A stretch of DNA of 64,000 bases from Serratia ureilytica (GTDB lineage: Bacteria > Pseudomonadota > Gammaproteobacteria > Enterobacterales > Enterobacteriaceae): positions 186,001-250,000 of the forward strand of contig NZ_JABXOF010000007.1 of the NCBI RefSeq assembly GCF_013375155.1, written 5' to 3'. Below the pieces are notes generated by a model. It was not told the DNA's origin, made no database searches, and saw only the letters and a program-made list of their open reading frames with translations. Each line of letters starts with the position of its first letter. Within the stretch, counting starts at the first letter, position 1. Below are positions 54,700-64,000 of the stretch, one piece after another. Position numbers and translations under genes: made by a program.

Positions 54700-55045
54700 C
54701 GCTCGCGCAGGGCGGTTATCCCGCAACGGCTTCAGCCTGCCGGAAGTGTTGGTGGCGGCATTGTTGTTCTCGGTGTCGCTGCTGGGCTTGTTACAGTATC
54801 ATCAGGTGCTGTTGCAGTCGTTCCAGCGCCAGTGGCACTACCGGCAAGCCTGGGTGATGGCGCATCAGCAGTTGGAGGCATTCGCCGTCACCGGTCGGCT
54901 CGATGCCGAACCGCTGCCGGAAGGCTGGCGACGCGAGACGGCGTTCGACGGCGCGGATGCGGATTGCCGCCGATTGACGGTCAGAGTACAAACTCCGCAA
55001 CGGCAGTGGGCGACGCTGAGCCGCTGGTATTGCACCCGTTTTTGA
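54689..55045 (+). CDS. ppdC: PpdC-like pseudopilin
   Basis: 118 residues (E. coli 107), GTG start at 54689 with prepilin signal RNGFSLPEVLVAALLFSVSLLG. One cysteine pair in the C-terminal domain. Overlaps ygdB by 11 bases and is followed by recC after 32 bases. Confidence 0.85.
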   Translation: MRVNARAGRLSRNGFSLPEVLVAALLFSVSLLGLLQYHQVLLQSFQRQWHYRQAWVMAHQQLEAFAVTGRLDAEPLPEGWRRETAFDGADADCRRLTVRVQTPQRQWATLSRWYCTRF

Positions 55046-55077
55046 GCCGGTACGTATCTTGTTTTAAAGGAGCCATC

Positions 55078-58000
55078 ATGTTCACGGTTTATCATTCCAA
55101 TCAGCTGGATTTATTGAAAACGCTGACCAGCGCGCTGATAGCCAGAGATCCGTTGGCCGATCCTTTTCAACAGGAAGTGGTGCTGGTTCAGAGCCCCGGT
55201 ATGGCGCAATGGCTGCAAATGCAGCTGGCGGAGCAGTTCGGCATCGCCGCCAATGTCGCGTTTCCGCTGCCGGCGACCTTCATTTGGGACATGTTCACCC
55301 GCGTGTTGCCGGATATCCCGAAAGAGAGCGCCTTCAGCAAGGACGCCATGACCTGGAAGCTGATGTGGCTGCTGCCGGAGATGCTGACCCAGCCGGCGTT
55401 CGCGCCACTGCAGCACTATCTCACCGATGACGGCGACAAGCGAAAAATCCACCAATTGGCCGGCCGGGTTGCCGACCTTTTCGACCAGTATTTGGTTTAT
55501 CGCCCGCAGTGGCTGGAGAGCTGGCAGCGCGGCGAACGCATCGACGGTCTGCCCGAGGCTCAGCAGTGGCAGGCGCCGCTCTGGGCGCGGCTGGTGGAGT
55601 ACACGCGCGAATTGGGGCAGCCGGAATGGCACCGCGCCAATCTGTATAGCCGCTTTATCCACGCGCTGGAGCAGGCAACAACGTGTCCGCCCGGTTTGCC
55701 GCCGCGGGTGTTTATCTGCGGCATCTCGGCGTTGCCGCCGGTCTATCTGGAGGCGCTGCAGGCGCTGGGGCGGCATATCGATATCCACCTGATGTTCACC
55801 AACCCTTGTCGTTATTACTGGGGCGACATTCAGGATTACGCTTTCCTGGCCCGCTTGCAGAGCCGCAAGCGCCGTCACTATCATCAGGCGCGCGAGCAAG
55901 GGCTGTTTCGCGAACCGGCTGACGCGGCGCGTCTGTTTGATGCTGAAGGGCAGCAGCAGCTCAGTAACCCGCTGCTGGCCTCCTGGGGCAAGCTCGGGCG
56001 CGATCACCTCTATTTGCTGTCGCAGATGGAAGGGGCGCAAGAGGTCGACGCCTTTGTCGATATCCCGGCGGATACCATGCTGCACGCCGTTCAACGCGAT
56101 ATGCTGGAGCTGGAAGATCACGCGGTGATCGGCATCACGGCGGAAACGCTGGAAAGCAGTTTCAGCAAGCGCAGGCTCGATCCGCAAGATCGTTCCCTCA
56201 GCCTGCACGCCTGCCACAGCCCACAGCGGGAAGTGGAGGTGCTGCACGATCAACTGCTGACCATGCTCGCGCAGGATCCCGCGTTGACGCCGCGCGACAT
56301 CATCGTGATGGTGGCGGATATCGACAGCTATACGCCTTATATTCAGGCCGTGTTCGGCAATGCTCCCGCCGAGCGCTACCTGCCGTTCGCCATTTCTGAC
56401 CGTAAAGCGCGACAGGCGCATCCGGCTTTGCAGGCGTTCATCTCCCTGCTCGATCTGCCGCAAAGCCGCTTTACGTCGGAACAGGTGCTGGCGCTGTTGG
56501 AAGTGCCGGCCCTGGCCGCCCGTTTCGCCATTGGCGAAGAGGGGCTGCGCCTGTTGCGTCACTGGGTCGGTGAATCCGGCGTGCGCTGGGGGCTGGACGA
56601 CGATAACGTGCGCGAACTGGATCTGCCCGCCACGGGCCAGCACACCTGGCGATTCGGCATTACGCGCATGCTGCTCGGTTACGCGATGGACAGCAACGCC
56701 GGCGATTGGCAGGGCATTTTGCCTTACGACGAGTCGAGCGGGTTGGTCGCCGAACTGGCGGGGCAGTTGGCGGATCTGCTGGCCCAATTGAGCCATTGGC
56801 GGCAAGTCTTGAGCGAAGCGCGCTCGCTCGAGGCATGGCTACCGCTGTGCCGACAGCTGCTGGATGCCTTCTTCGAAGCGGATAGCGATACCGAAGTGGT
56901 GCTGGCATTGATCGAGCAGCAGTGGCAACAGGCCATCAATTTTGGCCTGGCGGCGCGCTATCCGGATGACGTGCCCTTGACGATTCTGCGCGACGATTTG
57001 GCGGCGCGCCTCGATCAGGAGCGCATCAGCCAGCGCTTCCTCGCCGGGCAAATCAACTTCTGTACGCTGATGCCGATGCGCTCGATTCCGTTCAAGGTGG
57101 TGTGCCTGTTGGGCATGAACGACGGCGTGTATCCGCGCACGTTGCCGCCATTGGGTTTTGATCTGATGGCGCAGCAGGTCAAGCGCGGCGACCGCAGCCG
57201 GCGCGATGACGACCGCTATCTGTTCCTGGAGGCGATTCTGTCCGCGCAACAACGGCTGTATATCAGCTTCATTGGCCGTTCCATTCAGGACAACAGCCCG
57301 CGCTATCCTTCGGTGCTGGTTACCGAGCTGCTGGAGTATCTGGAGCAAAGCTATTGCCTGCCGGGAGACGAGGCGCGCACCGCAGACGACAGCGCCCGGC
57401 GAGTGGGCGAGCATTTGCTGAAGTGGCATGCGCGCATGCCGTTCGCCGCCGAGAATTTCTTGCCGGGCTCGGAAGCGCAAAGCTATGCCGCCGAGTGGCT
57501 GCCCGCCGCCGACGGGCGCGGGGCGGCGCACCCGGCCTTCAACCAGCTGCTGCCCGCCGAAACGCTGCAGCAAATATCGTTGGATGAGCTGCTGCGGTTT
57601 TACCGCCATCCTATTCGCGCCTTCTTCCAGCTGCGGCTGGGTGTCAGCTTTATCCTGGAAGAGACCGAGCTGCCGGACGAAGAGCCCTTCACGCTGGATA
57701 ACCTCAGCCGCTACCAGTTCAACAGCCAACTGCTGAATACCCTGATTGACGGCGACGATCCCGAACGGTTGTTCCAACGGGTGCGCGCCGCCGGGGGGTT
57801 GCCCTATGGCGCCTTCGGCGAGATCTATTGGCAAAAGCAGCAGGAAGAGATGAGCGAACTGGCCGAGCAGGTGCGTGCGGAACGCGCGCAGAGCCACAGC
57901 CTGGAATTGGATATCGATATCGCCGGCGTACGTCTCAGCGGCTGGCTGCATCAGGTGCAGGATGACGGCCTGTTGCGCTGGCGGCCCGCCACGTTGTCGG

Positions 58001-58449
58001 CGGTGGACGGCATATTGCTGTGGCTGGAGCACCTGGTGTACTGCTGCGCCGGCGGCACCGGCGAGAGCCGCATGTACGGTCGCAAGAACTCCGCCTGGCG
58101 CTTTGCCGCGCTTGCGCCTGAAGAGGCGCAGGCGCAGCTGGCGGAACTGCTGGCGGGCTATCAGCGCGGTCTGTGTCAGCCGCTGCTGTTGCTGAACAAG
58201 AGCGGCTGGGCGTGGCTGAGTCAGTGCTATCAGCCGGAAACGCAGCAAATCGACTGGGAAGAAGAAGCGCAAACAAAGGCTCGCGCCAAATTGCTGCAGG
58301 CTTGGCAGGGCGATCAGCGCATTCCCGGAGAAGGGGAAGATCCCTATGTTCAGCGAGTGTTCCGCCAATTGGACAATGACTACCTGGCGCAAATACTGGC
58401 CGAAACAGAGCGTTATCTGCTGCCGGTGGCGTGTCATAACCTGGGGTAA
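55078..58449 (+). CDS. recC: RecC, exonuclease V gamma subunit
   Basis: 1123 residues (E. coli 1122). Starts MFTVYHSNQLDLLKTL; AAAGGAG ribosome site. RecC holds the RecBCD complex together and reads Chi in the exiting strand; its helicase and nuclease folds lack active motifs, and none are intact here. Follows the pseudopilin genes as in E. coli. Confidence 0.97.
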   Translation: MFTVYHSNQLDLLKTLTSALIARDPLADPFQQEVVLVQSPGMAQWLQMQLAEQFGIAANVAFPLPATFIWDMFTRVLPDIPKESAFSKDAMTWKLMWLLPEMLTQPAFAPLQHYLTDDGDKRKIHQLAGRVADLFDQYLVYRPQWLESWQRGERIDGLPEAQQWQAPLWARLVEYTRELGQPEWHRANLYSRFIHALEQATTCPPGLPPRVFICGISALPPVYLEALQALGRHIDIHLMFTNPCRYYWGDIQDYAFLARLQSRKRRHYHQAREQGLFREPADAARLFDAEGQQQLSNPLLASWGKLGRDHLYLLSQMEGAQEVDAFVDIPADTMLHAVQRDMLELEDHAVIGITAETLESSFSKRRLDPQDRSLSLHACHSPQREVEVLHDQLLTMLAQDPALTPRDIIVMVADIDSYTPYIQAVFGNAPAERYLPFAISDRKARQAHPALQAFISLLDLPQSRFTSEQVLALLEVPALAARFAIGEEGLRLLRHWVGESGVRWGLDDDNVRELDLPATGQHTWRFGITRMLLGYAMDSNAGDWQGILPYDESSGLVAELAGQLADLLAQLSHWRQVLSEARSLEAWLPLCRQLLDAFFEADSDTEVVLALIEQQWQQAINFGLAARYPDDVPLTILRDDLAARLDQERISQRFLAGQINFCTLMPMRSIPFKVVCLLGMNDGVYPRTLPPLGFDLMAQQVKRGDRSRRDDDRYLFLEAILSAQQRLYISFIGRSIQDNSPRYPSVLVTELLEYLEQSYCLPGDEARTADDSARRVGEHLLKWHARMPFAAENFLPGSEAQSYAAEWLPAADGRGAAHPAFNQLLPAETLQQISLDELLRFYRHPIRAFFQLRLGVSFILEETELPDEEPFTLDNLSRYQFNSQLLNTLIDGDDPERLFQRVRAAGGLPYGAFGEIYWQKQQEEMSELAEQVRAERAQSHSLELDIDIAGVRLSGWLHQVQDDGLLRWRPATLSAVDGILLWLEHLVYCCAGGTGESRMYGRKNSAWRFAALAPEEAQAQLAELLAGYQRGLCQPLLLLNKSGWAWLSQCYQPETQQIDWEEEAQTKARAKLLQAWQGDQRIPGEGEDPYVQRVFRQLDNDYLAQILAETERYLLPVACHNLG

Positions 58450-58681
58450 CAATCCCCCGGTGGTGCTGTGCGGCGGGAGGTGGTAAAAATAACGAAGGTT
58501 ATATTCAACCATTGGGGTAATTCCCGGTCTTACATAACGTACAGGCATATACCCGCCGCGTTTTGGGGCGCCACATTGGCGAAGAACCCGGCGAGTACAG
58601 ATTTGGTTATGTGGTTTTGATGTACGTCGCCAGCGTCAGGGAGTGGGCGTGGCGATGTCAGAATAGGGGTTTATTTTGGAT

Positions 58682-61570
58682 ATGCGCAGACAGTTGGCCC
58701 GCGTCACCGGGCTGGTATTATTGGCTATGTGTTGGGCGCCGTTGAGCTGGGCCGCACAAGGATGGCAACCGCTGGCGGAGAAGATCAACAAGAGCGAGCA
58801 CGATCCGCGTCAGTACGAGGCGATCAAGTTGGCTAACGGCATGACGGTGCTGCTGGTGTCCGATGTCCAGGCGCCGAAATCGCTGGCGGCGCTGGCATTG
58901 CCGGTCGGGTCGCTCGAAGATCCGAACAGCCAACTGGGCTTGGCGCACTATCTGGAACATATGGTGCTGATGGGCTCCAAACGTTATCCCGAGCCGGAAA
59001 ACCTGTCCGAATTCCTGAAAAAGCACGGCGGCAGCCACAACGCCAGCACGGCTTCTTATCGCACCGCCTTCTATCTGGAAGTGGAGAATGACGCGCTGGA
59101 GCCGGCGGTCGATCGCATGGCCGACGCCATTGCGGAGCCGTTGCTGGATCCGGGCAATGCCGATCGCGAGCGCAACGCGGTGAATGCAGAATTGACGATG
59201 GCGCGTTCGCGCGACGGCATGCGTATGGCGCAGGTCGGTGCGGAAACCCTCAACCCGGCGCACCCGAGCGCGCGCTTCTCCGGCGGTAATCTGGACACGC
59301 TGAAAGACAAGCCGGGCAGCAAGTTGCACGATGAGCTGACGGGGTTCTATAAGCGCTACTACTCCGCCAATCTGATGATGGGGGTGCTGTACGGCAATCA
59401 GCCGCTGCCGCAGCTGGCTGACATTGCCGCAAAAACCTTTGGCCGCGTGCCGAATCATGACGCCAGCGTGCCGCCGATCACCGTACCGGCCGTCACGCCG
59501 GAGCAGCAGGGCATCATCATTCACTATGTGCCGGCGCAGCCGCGCAAGCAGCTGAAGGTTGAGTTCCGTATCGATAACAACAGCGCCGCGTTTCGCAGCA
59601 AAACCGATACCTACATCGGTTACCTGATCGGCAACCGCAGTAAAAATACCCTGTCCGACTGGTTGCAGAAGCAGGGATTGGCGGACGCCATCAATGCCGG
59701 CGCCGATCCGATGGTGGATCGCAACGGCGGCGTCTTCGCCATCAGTGTCTCGCTGACTGACAAAGGCTTGGCCCAGCGCGACCAAGTCGTCGCCGCCATT
59801 TTCAACTACCTGAAAATGCTGCGCAGCGAAGGCATCAAGCAGAGCTACTTCGACGAAATCTCGCATGTTCTGAACCTGGACTTCCGCTATCCGTCGATCA
59901 CGCGCGACATGGACTACATCGAATGGCTGGTGGACACTATGCTGCGCGTGCCGGTTGAGCATGCGCTGGACGCGCCTTACCTGGCCGACCGCTATGATCC
60001 TAAGGCGATCGCTGAACGTCTGGACGCCATGACGCCGCAAAATGCGCGCATCTGGTTCGTCAGCTCCGATGAGCCGCACAACAAGACGGCCTATTTCGTC
60101 AATGCGCCTTACCAGGTCGACAAAATCACGCCACAGCGCTTTACGCAGTGGCAGCAGTTGGGCAGCGGCATTTACCTGTCATTGCCGGCGCTCAACCCGT
60201 ACATTCCGGATGATTTCACCCTGACCAAACCGTCGCATGAATTCAAAAAGCCGGAAATGGTGGTGGATAAGCCCGGCCTGCGCGTGCTGTATATGCCGAG
60301 CCGTTACTTCGCCGATGAGCCGAAGGCCGACGTCACCGTCGCTTTCCGCAACGCCAAGACCATGGATTCCGCGCGCAACCAGGTGCTGTTCTCGCTGACG
60401 GATTATCTGGCCGGCCTGGCGCTGGATCAGCTGAGCTATCAGGCTTCGGTCGGCGGTTTGAGTTTCTCGACGTCGCCGAACAACGGCCTGATGTTTAACG
60501 CCAACGGCTTTACCCAGCGCTTGCCGCAGTTGCTGACGGCGCTGATCGAGGGCTATTCCAGCTTCACGCCGACGGAAGATCAGCTGGCGCAGGCCAAGTC
60601 CTGGTACCTGGAGCAGTTGGACGCCGCCGAGAAGGGCAAGGCGTTTGAACTGGCCATTCAGCCGGTGCAGATGGTTTCCCGCGTGCCGTATTCCGAACGC
60701 AGCGAGCGCCGCGAAGTGCTGAAAACGCTGACGCTGAAAGACGTGCTGGCGTATCGCGACAGCCTGCTGGCCGAGGCCACGCCGGAGCTGCTGGTGGTGG
60801 GCAACATGAGCAAGCAACAGGTCGATACGCTGGCGTCGACGCTGAAGCACCGTCTGGGCTGTACCGGTATTGAGTGGTGGCACGGCGAAGACGTGGTGGT
60901 GGACAAGAATCAGCTGGCCAACCTGCAACAGGTAGGCAGCAGCACCGACTCGGCGCTGGCGGCGGTCTATGTACCGACCGGTTACGACGAAGTGACCGGC
61001 ATGGCCTACAGCTCGCTGTTGGGGCAGATTATTCAGCCGTGGTTCTACAGCCAGCTGCGCACTCAGGAACAATTGGGGTATGCGGTCTTTGCCTTCCCGA
61101 TGTCGGTGGGCCGCCAGTGGGGCGTAGGCTTCCTGTTGCAGAGCAACAGCAAACAGCCGGCCTACCTGTACCAGCGCTATCAGGATTTCTATCCGAAAAC
61201 CGAGAAACGCCTGCGTGAAATGAGCGAGGCCGATTTTGAACAGTACAAACAGGCGCTGATCAACGAACTCAAACAGCGGCCGCAAACCCTCAGCGAGGAG
61301 GCCAGCCGGTTCGCCAATGATTTCGATCGCGGCAACTTCGCCTTTGATACTCGCCAGAAGCTGATCGCGCAGGTGCAACAGCTGACGCCGACCAAACTGG
61401 CGGATTATTTCCACCAGGCGGTGATCCAGCCGCAGGGGCTGGCGGTGCTGTCGCAGGTCAGCGGCAGCGGGCAAGACAAAGCGGATTACGCGGCGCCTAA
61501 GGATTGGGTCACCTATCCGAACGCGTCGGCATTGCAGCAGATCCTGCCGCGCAAAGTGGCGACGCCATGA
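58682..61570 (+). CDS. ptrA: protease III (pitrilysin)
   Basis: 962 residues, same length as E. coli. Signal peptide ending SWA (residue 24), so periplasmic. Zinc motif HYLEH (His89, Glu92, His93) of M16 peptidases and RNAVNAE with the third ligand. Degrades short peptides. ATG 58682 is used; TTG at 58676 fits the GGGG ribosome site better and is a possible start. The 226-base gap before it holds no gene. Ends overlapping recB. Confidence 0.96.
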   Translation: MRRQLARVTGLVLLAMCWAPLSWAAQGWQPLAEKINKSEHDPRQYEAIKLANGMTVLLVSDVQAPKSLAALALPVGSLEDPNSQLGLAHYLEHMVLMGSKRYPEPENLSEFLKKHGGSHNASTASYRTAFYLEVENDALEPAVDRMADAIAEPLLDPGNADRERNAVNAELTMARSRDGMRMAQVGAETLNPAHPSARFSGGNLDTLKDKPGSKLHDELTGFYKRYYSANLMMGVLYGNQPLPQLADIAAKTFGRVPNHDASVPPITVPAVTPEQQGIIIHYVPAQPRKQLKVEFRIDNNSAAFRSKTDTYIGYLIGNRSKNTLSDWLQKQGLADAINAGADPMVDRNGGVFAISVSLTDKGLAQRDQVVAAIFNYLKMLRSEGIKQSYFDEISHVLNLDFRYPSITRDMDYIEWLVDTMLRVPVEHALDAPYLADRYDPKAIAERLDAMTPQNARIWFVSSDEPHNKTAYFVNAPYQVDKITPQRFTQWQQLGSGIYLSLPALNPYIPDDFTLTKPSHEFKKPEMVVDKPGLRVLYMPSRYFADEPKADVTVAFRNAKTMDSARNQVLFSLTDYLAGLALDQLSYQASVGGLSFSTSPNNGLMFNANGFTQRLPQLLTALIEGYSSFTPTEDQLAQAKSWYLEQLDAAEKGKAFELAIQPVQMVSRVPYSERSERREVLKTLTLKDVLAYRDSLLAEATPELLVVGNMSKQQVDTLASTLKHRLGCTGIEWWHGEDVVVDKNQLANLQQVGSSTDSALAAVYVPTGYDEVTGMAYSSLLGQIIQPWFYSQLRTQEQLGYAVFAFPMSVGRQWGVGFLLQSNSKQPAYLYQRYQDFYPKTEKRLREMSEADFEQYKQALINELKQRPQTLSEEASRFANDFDRGNFAFDTRQKLIAQVQQLTPTKLADYFHQAVIQPQGLAVLSQVSGSGQDKADYAAPKDWVTYPNASALQQILPRKVATP

Positions 61571-64000
61571 CGGAAGTCGCCCCGCAGAGGCTAGAGCCGC
61601 TGACGCTGCCGCTGTTTGGCGAACGCCTGATCGAGGCGTCGGCGGGCACCGGCAAAACTTTTACCATCGGCGCGCTGTATCTGCGCTTGCTGCTGGGATT
61701 GGGGGGGGAAGCGGCGTTTCCCCGCCCGTTGACGGTCGAAGAAATCCTGGTGGTGACCTTTACCGAGGCCGCCACCGAGGAGCTGCGCGGGCGTATCCGT
61801 GACAATATCCACGGGCTGCGCATCGCCTGCGTGCGCGGCATCAGCGCTAACCCGCTGTTTTCGGCGCTGATGGAAGAAATTGACGATTTGTCTGACGCCG
61901 CTGCGCAGCTGCTGGCGGCGGAGCGGCAGATGGACGAAGCGGCGATTTACACTATCCACGGCTTTTGCCAACGGATGTTGACCCACAACGCCTTCGAGTC
62001 CGGCATGCTGTTTGAACAAACGCTGGTGCAGGACGAACTGCCGCTGCGGCGGCAGGCCTGCGCCGATTTCTGGCGCCGTCATTGCTATCCGTTGCCGCTG
62101 GGCGTGGCGCGTGCGATCAGCCAGGAGTGGAGCGGCCCGGAAGCGTTGCTGGCCGACCTTTCCGGTTATCTGCACGGTGAAGCGCCGGCGCTGCGGCGGC
62201 CGCCGAAGGACGAAGAAACCGTTCTGATGCGCCACGAGCAGATTGTCGCGCGCATCGACGCCATCAAGGCGCAATGGCGGGCGGCGGCGGGCGATCTTGA
62301 GGCGTTAATCGCCCAGTCCGGCGTCGATAAGCGCAGCTACAGCAGCAAACACCTGCCGAACTGGTTGAACAAGGTCGGCGAATGGAGCGGGCAGGAGACC
62401 CAGGATTACCAACTGCCGAAGGAGCTGGACAAGTTTCGCCAGTCGGTGCTGCTGGAGAAGACCAAGAAGGGCGAGCCGCCGCGTCATGCGCTGTTCACGG
62501 CGATAGACGAACTGTTCGATGAACCCTTGACGTTGCGCGACCTGATCATGGCGCGCGCGCTCAGCGAGATCCGCACCTCCATTCAGCAGGAAAAGCGCCA
62601 GCGCGCCGAGCTGGGGTTTGACGACCTGCTCAGCCGTTTGGACAGCGCCCTGCAAAGCGGCGGCGGCGAACAGTTGGCGCAGGCGATCCGCCAGCGCTAT
62701 CCGGTGGCGATGATCGATGAATTCCAGGATACCGATCCGCAGCAATACCGTATTTTCCAAAAACTTTACGTCGGCCGGCCTGATTGCGGCCTGCTGCTGA
62801 TCGGCGATCCCAAGCAGGCGATTTACGCCTTTCGCGGCGCCGACATCTTTACCTACATGCGCGCGCGTTCAGAGGTGAGCGCCCACTATACGCTGGAGAC
62901 CAACTGGCGCTCGTCGCCGTCGATGGTCGCCAGCGTCAATCACCTGTTTTCTCAGGTAGAAAAACCTTTCCTGTTCGGCCAAATCCCCTTTATTGAGGTT
63001 AACGCGGCGGAAAAGAACCAAGGGCTGGCGTTTGAATTGCACGGCAAGCCGCAGCCGGCGATGCAATTCTGGCTGCAGCAGGGGGAAGGCGCGGGTGTAA
63101 GTGATTACCAACAGCTAATGGCGCGCCTGTGCGCCACGCAAATTCGCGACTGGCTCAGCGCCGGGCAGCAGGGCCTGGCGCGGCTGCAGAGCGGCAAGGC
63201 GTCACGGCCGGTGCAAGCCTCTGATATCACGGTGCTGGTGCGCAGCCGCAACGAGGCGGCGTTGGTGCGCGATGCGCTCAGCGCGCTGTCTATTCCGTCG
63301 GTCTACCTGTCCAACCGCGACAGCGTGTTTGACACCCCGGAGGCCAAAGACCTACTGTGGTTGCTGCAGGCGGTGTTGGCGCCGGAGCAGGAGCGCACGC
63401 TGCGCAGCGCCATGGCCACCGGGCTGATGGGGCTGGACGCGCCGACGCTGGACGGCCTGAGCCGCGATGAGCGCGCCTGGGACGCGCTGGTTAATGAATT
63501 CGACAATTACCGCACGCTCTGGCTGCGCCGCGGCGTGTTGCCGATGCTGAGCGAGGTGATGAAAACGCGCCAATTGGCGGAGAACCTGCTGGCCAGCGCC
63601 GGCGGCGAGCGTCGCTTGACCGACGTGCTGCATCTGGGGGAGCTGTTGCAAGAAGCGGCGGCGCAGCTCGACAGCGAGCATGCGCTGGTGCGCTGGCTGG
63701 CGCAGCAGATCGCTCAGCCTAATCGCCAGTCCGACAATCAGCAACTGCGGCTGGAGAGCGACCGGCATCTGGTGCAGGTGATCACGATCCACAAGTCCAA
63801 GGGGCTGGAGTTCGATCTGGTGTGGCTGCCGTTCGTCGGCAACTTCCGCCAGCAGCAGCAGGCGCTGTATCACGATCGCCACAGTTTCCAGGCGTTGCTG
63901 GACCTCGACGCCAATGAAGAGAGCCAGGCCTGGGCGGAGGAGGAGCGGTTGGCGGAGGATCTGCGTCTGCTGTATGTGGCGCTGACCCGCTCGGTGTACC
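61567..64000 (+). CDS. recB: RecB, exonuclease V beta subunit (partial, runs off the window)
   Basis: About 811 residues are visible of the roughly 1180 expected. UvrD-type helicase motifs: Walker A ASAGTGKT near residue 25, VVTFTEAATEELRGRIR, IDEFQDTDPQQYRIFQ, ITIHKSKGLEFDLVWLPF, LYVALTRS at the end. RecB is the 3'-5' helicase and nuclease of RecBCD; the nuclease domain lies beyond the window. ATGA overlap with ptrA. Confidence 0.96.
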   Translation, partial: MTEVAPQRLEPLTLPLFGERLIEASAGTGKTFTIGALYLRLLLGLGGEAAFPRPLTVEEILVVTFTEAATEELRGRIRDNIHGLRIACVRGISANPLFSALMEEIDDLSDAAAQLLAAERQMDEAAIYTIHGFCQRMLTHNAFESGMLFEQTLVQDELPLRRQACADFWRRHCYPLPLGVARAISQEWSGPEALLADLSGYLHGEAPALRRPPKDEETVLMRHEQIVARIDAIKAQWRAAAGDLEALIAQSGVDKRSYSSKHLPNWLNKVGEWSGQETQDYQLPKELDKFRQSVLLEKTKKGEPPRHALFTAIDELFDEPLTLRDLIMARALSEIRTSIQQEKRQRAELGFDDLLSRLDSALQSGGGEQLAQAIRQRYPVAMIDEFQDTDPQQYRIFQKLYVGRPDCGLLLIGDPKQAIYAFRGADIFTYMRARSEVSAHYTLETNWRSSPSMVASVNHLFSQVEKPFLFGQIPFIEVNAAEKNQGLAFELHGKPQPAMQFWLQQGEGAGVSDYQQLMARLCATQIRDWLSAGQQGLARLQSGKASRPVQASDITVLVRSRNEAALVRDALSALSIPSVYLSNRDSVFDTPEAKDLLWLLQAVLAPEQERTLRSAMATGLMGLDAPTLDGLSRDERAWDALVNEFDNYRTLWLRRGVLPMLSEVMKTRQLAENLLASAGGERRLTDVLHLGELLQEAAAQLDSEHALVRWLAQQIAQPNRQSDNQQLRLESDRHLVQVITIHKSKGLEFDLVWLPFVGNFRQQQQALYHDRHSFQALLDLDANEESQAWAEEERLAEDLRLLYVALTRSVY

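Noticed and set aside
58563-58745. 60-codon frame between recC and ptrA
   Set aside because: Overlaps the ptrA signal peptide in another frame and shows no family signal.
1-64000. tRNA, rRNA, CRISPR array, insertion sequence or prophage
   Set aside because: None recognised by eye: no transposase gene, no repeat-spacer pattern, no phage structural genes. The two tyrosine recombinases are fimbrial switch enzymes, not integrases.

Overview
The window is chromosomal DNA of an enterobacterium, most likely Serratia (S. marcescens group). The basis is GC-rich coding sequence, near full-length matches to E. coli housekeeping proteins, and E. coli-like synteny in the right half (lysR-lysA, galR, omrA, aas-lplT, tas, ygdR, ygdQ, mutH, rppH-ptsP-lgt-thyA, ppdAB-ygdB-ppdC-recC-ptrA-recB). 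Genus is inferred from overall pattern; no database was searched.

Left accessory region (1-10.2 kb). A 67-residue peptide with a double-glycine leader and four cysteines precedes a tightly packed eight-gene operon: a thioredoxin-fold oxidoreductase, an LpxL-like acyltransferase, a C39-peptidase ABC exporter, a MacA-like adaptor, a MacB-like ABC protein, a TolC-like lipoprotein, a beta-ketoacyl-ACP synthase and an acyl carrier protein. My reading is a bacteriocin-like (class II microcin-like) peptide that is disulfide-bonded and possibly lipidated from a dedicated ACP. This is the best candidate for an undescribed system here.

Fimbrial region (10.2-19.7 kb). A 14-C tract and a G-run cluster lie before a FimB/FimE-type recombinase. 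Next is a candidate invertible switch of about 300 bp with inverted repeats and an internal promoter that points away from fimA, so it looks OFF in this sequence. The chaperone-usher operon follows (fimA, chaperone, usher, adhesin, minor subunit), then two LuxR-type regulators with glutamate at the phospho-acceptor position, and a second recombinase on the opposite strand.

Metabolic and transport region (20-34 kb). It holds yojI, ymiA and a small yciX-like gene, a CynX/NimT-family exporter, an agaR-agaZVWEF N-acetylgalactosamine PTS locus that stops before agaA/S/Y, yddA, a secreted hypothetical protein, a FrnE-like oxidoreductase, a secreted metallo-beta-lactamase-fold protein with an altered metal motif, and a divergent LysR regulator.

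Conserved backbone (34-64 kb). The lysR-lysA...galR...omrA-aas-lplT block carries two additions compared with E. coli: a HigBA-like toxin-antitoxin pair between lysA and galR, and bisC between galR and the Omr small RNA. Only one Omr RNA is visible. The mutH-rppH gap (about 700 bp) has no gene but two perfect DnaA boxes, one near-perfect box and five closely spaced GATC sites. The window ends inside recB.
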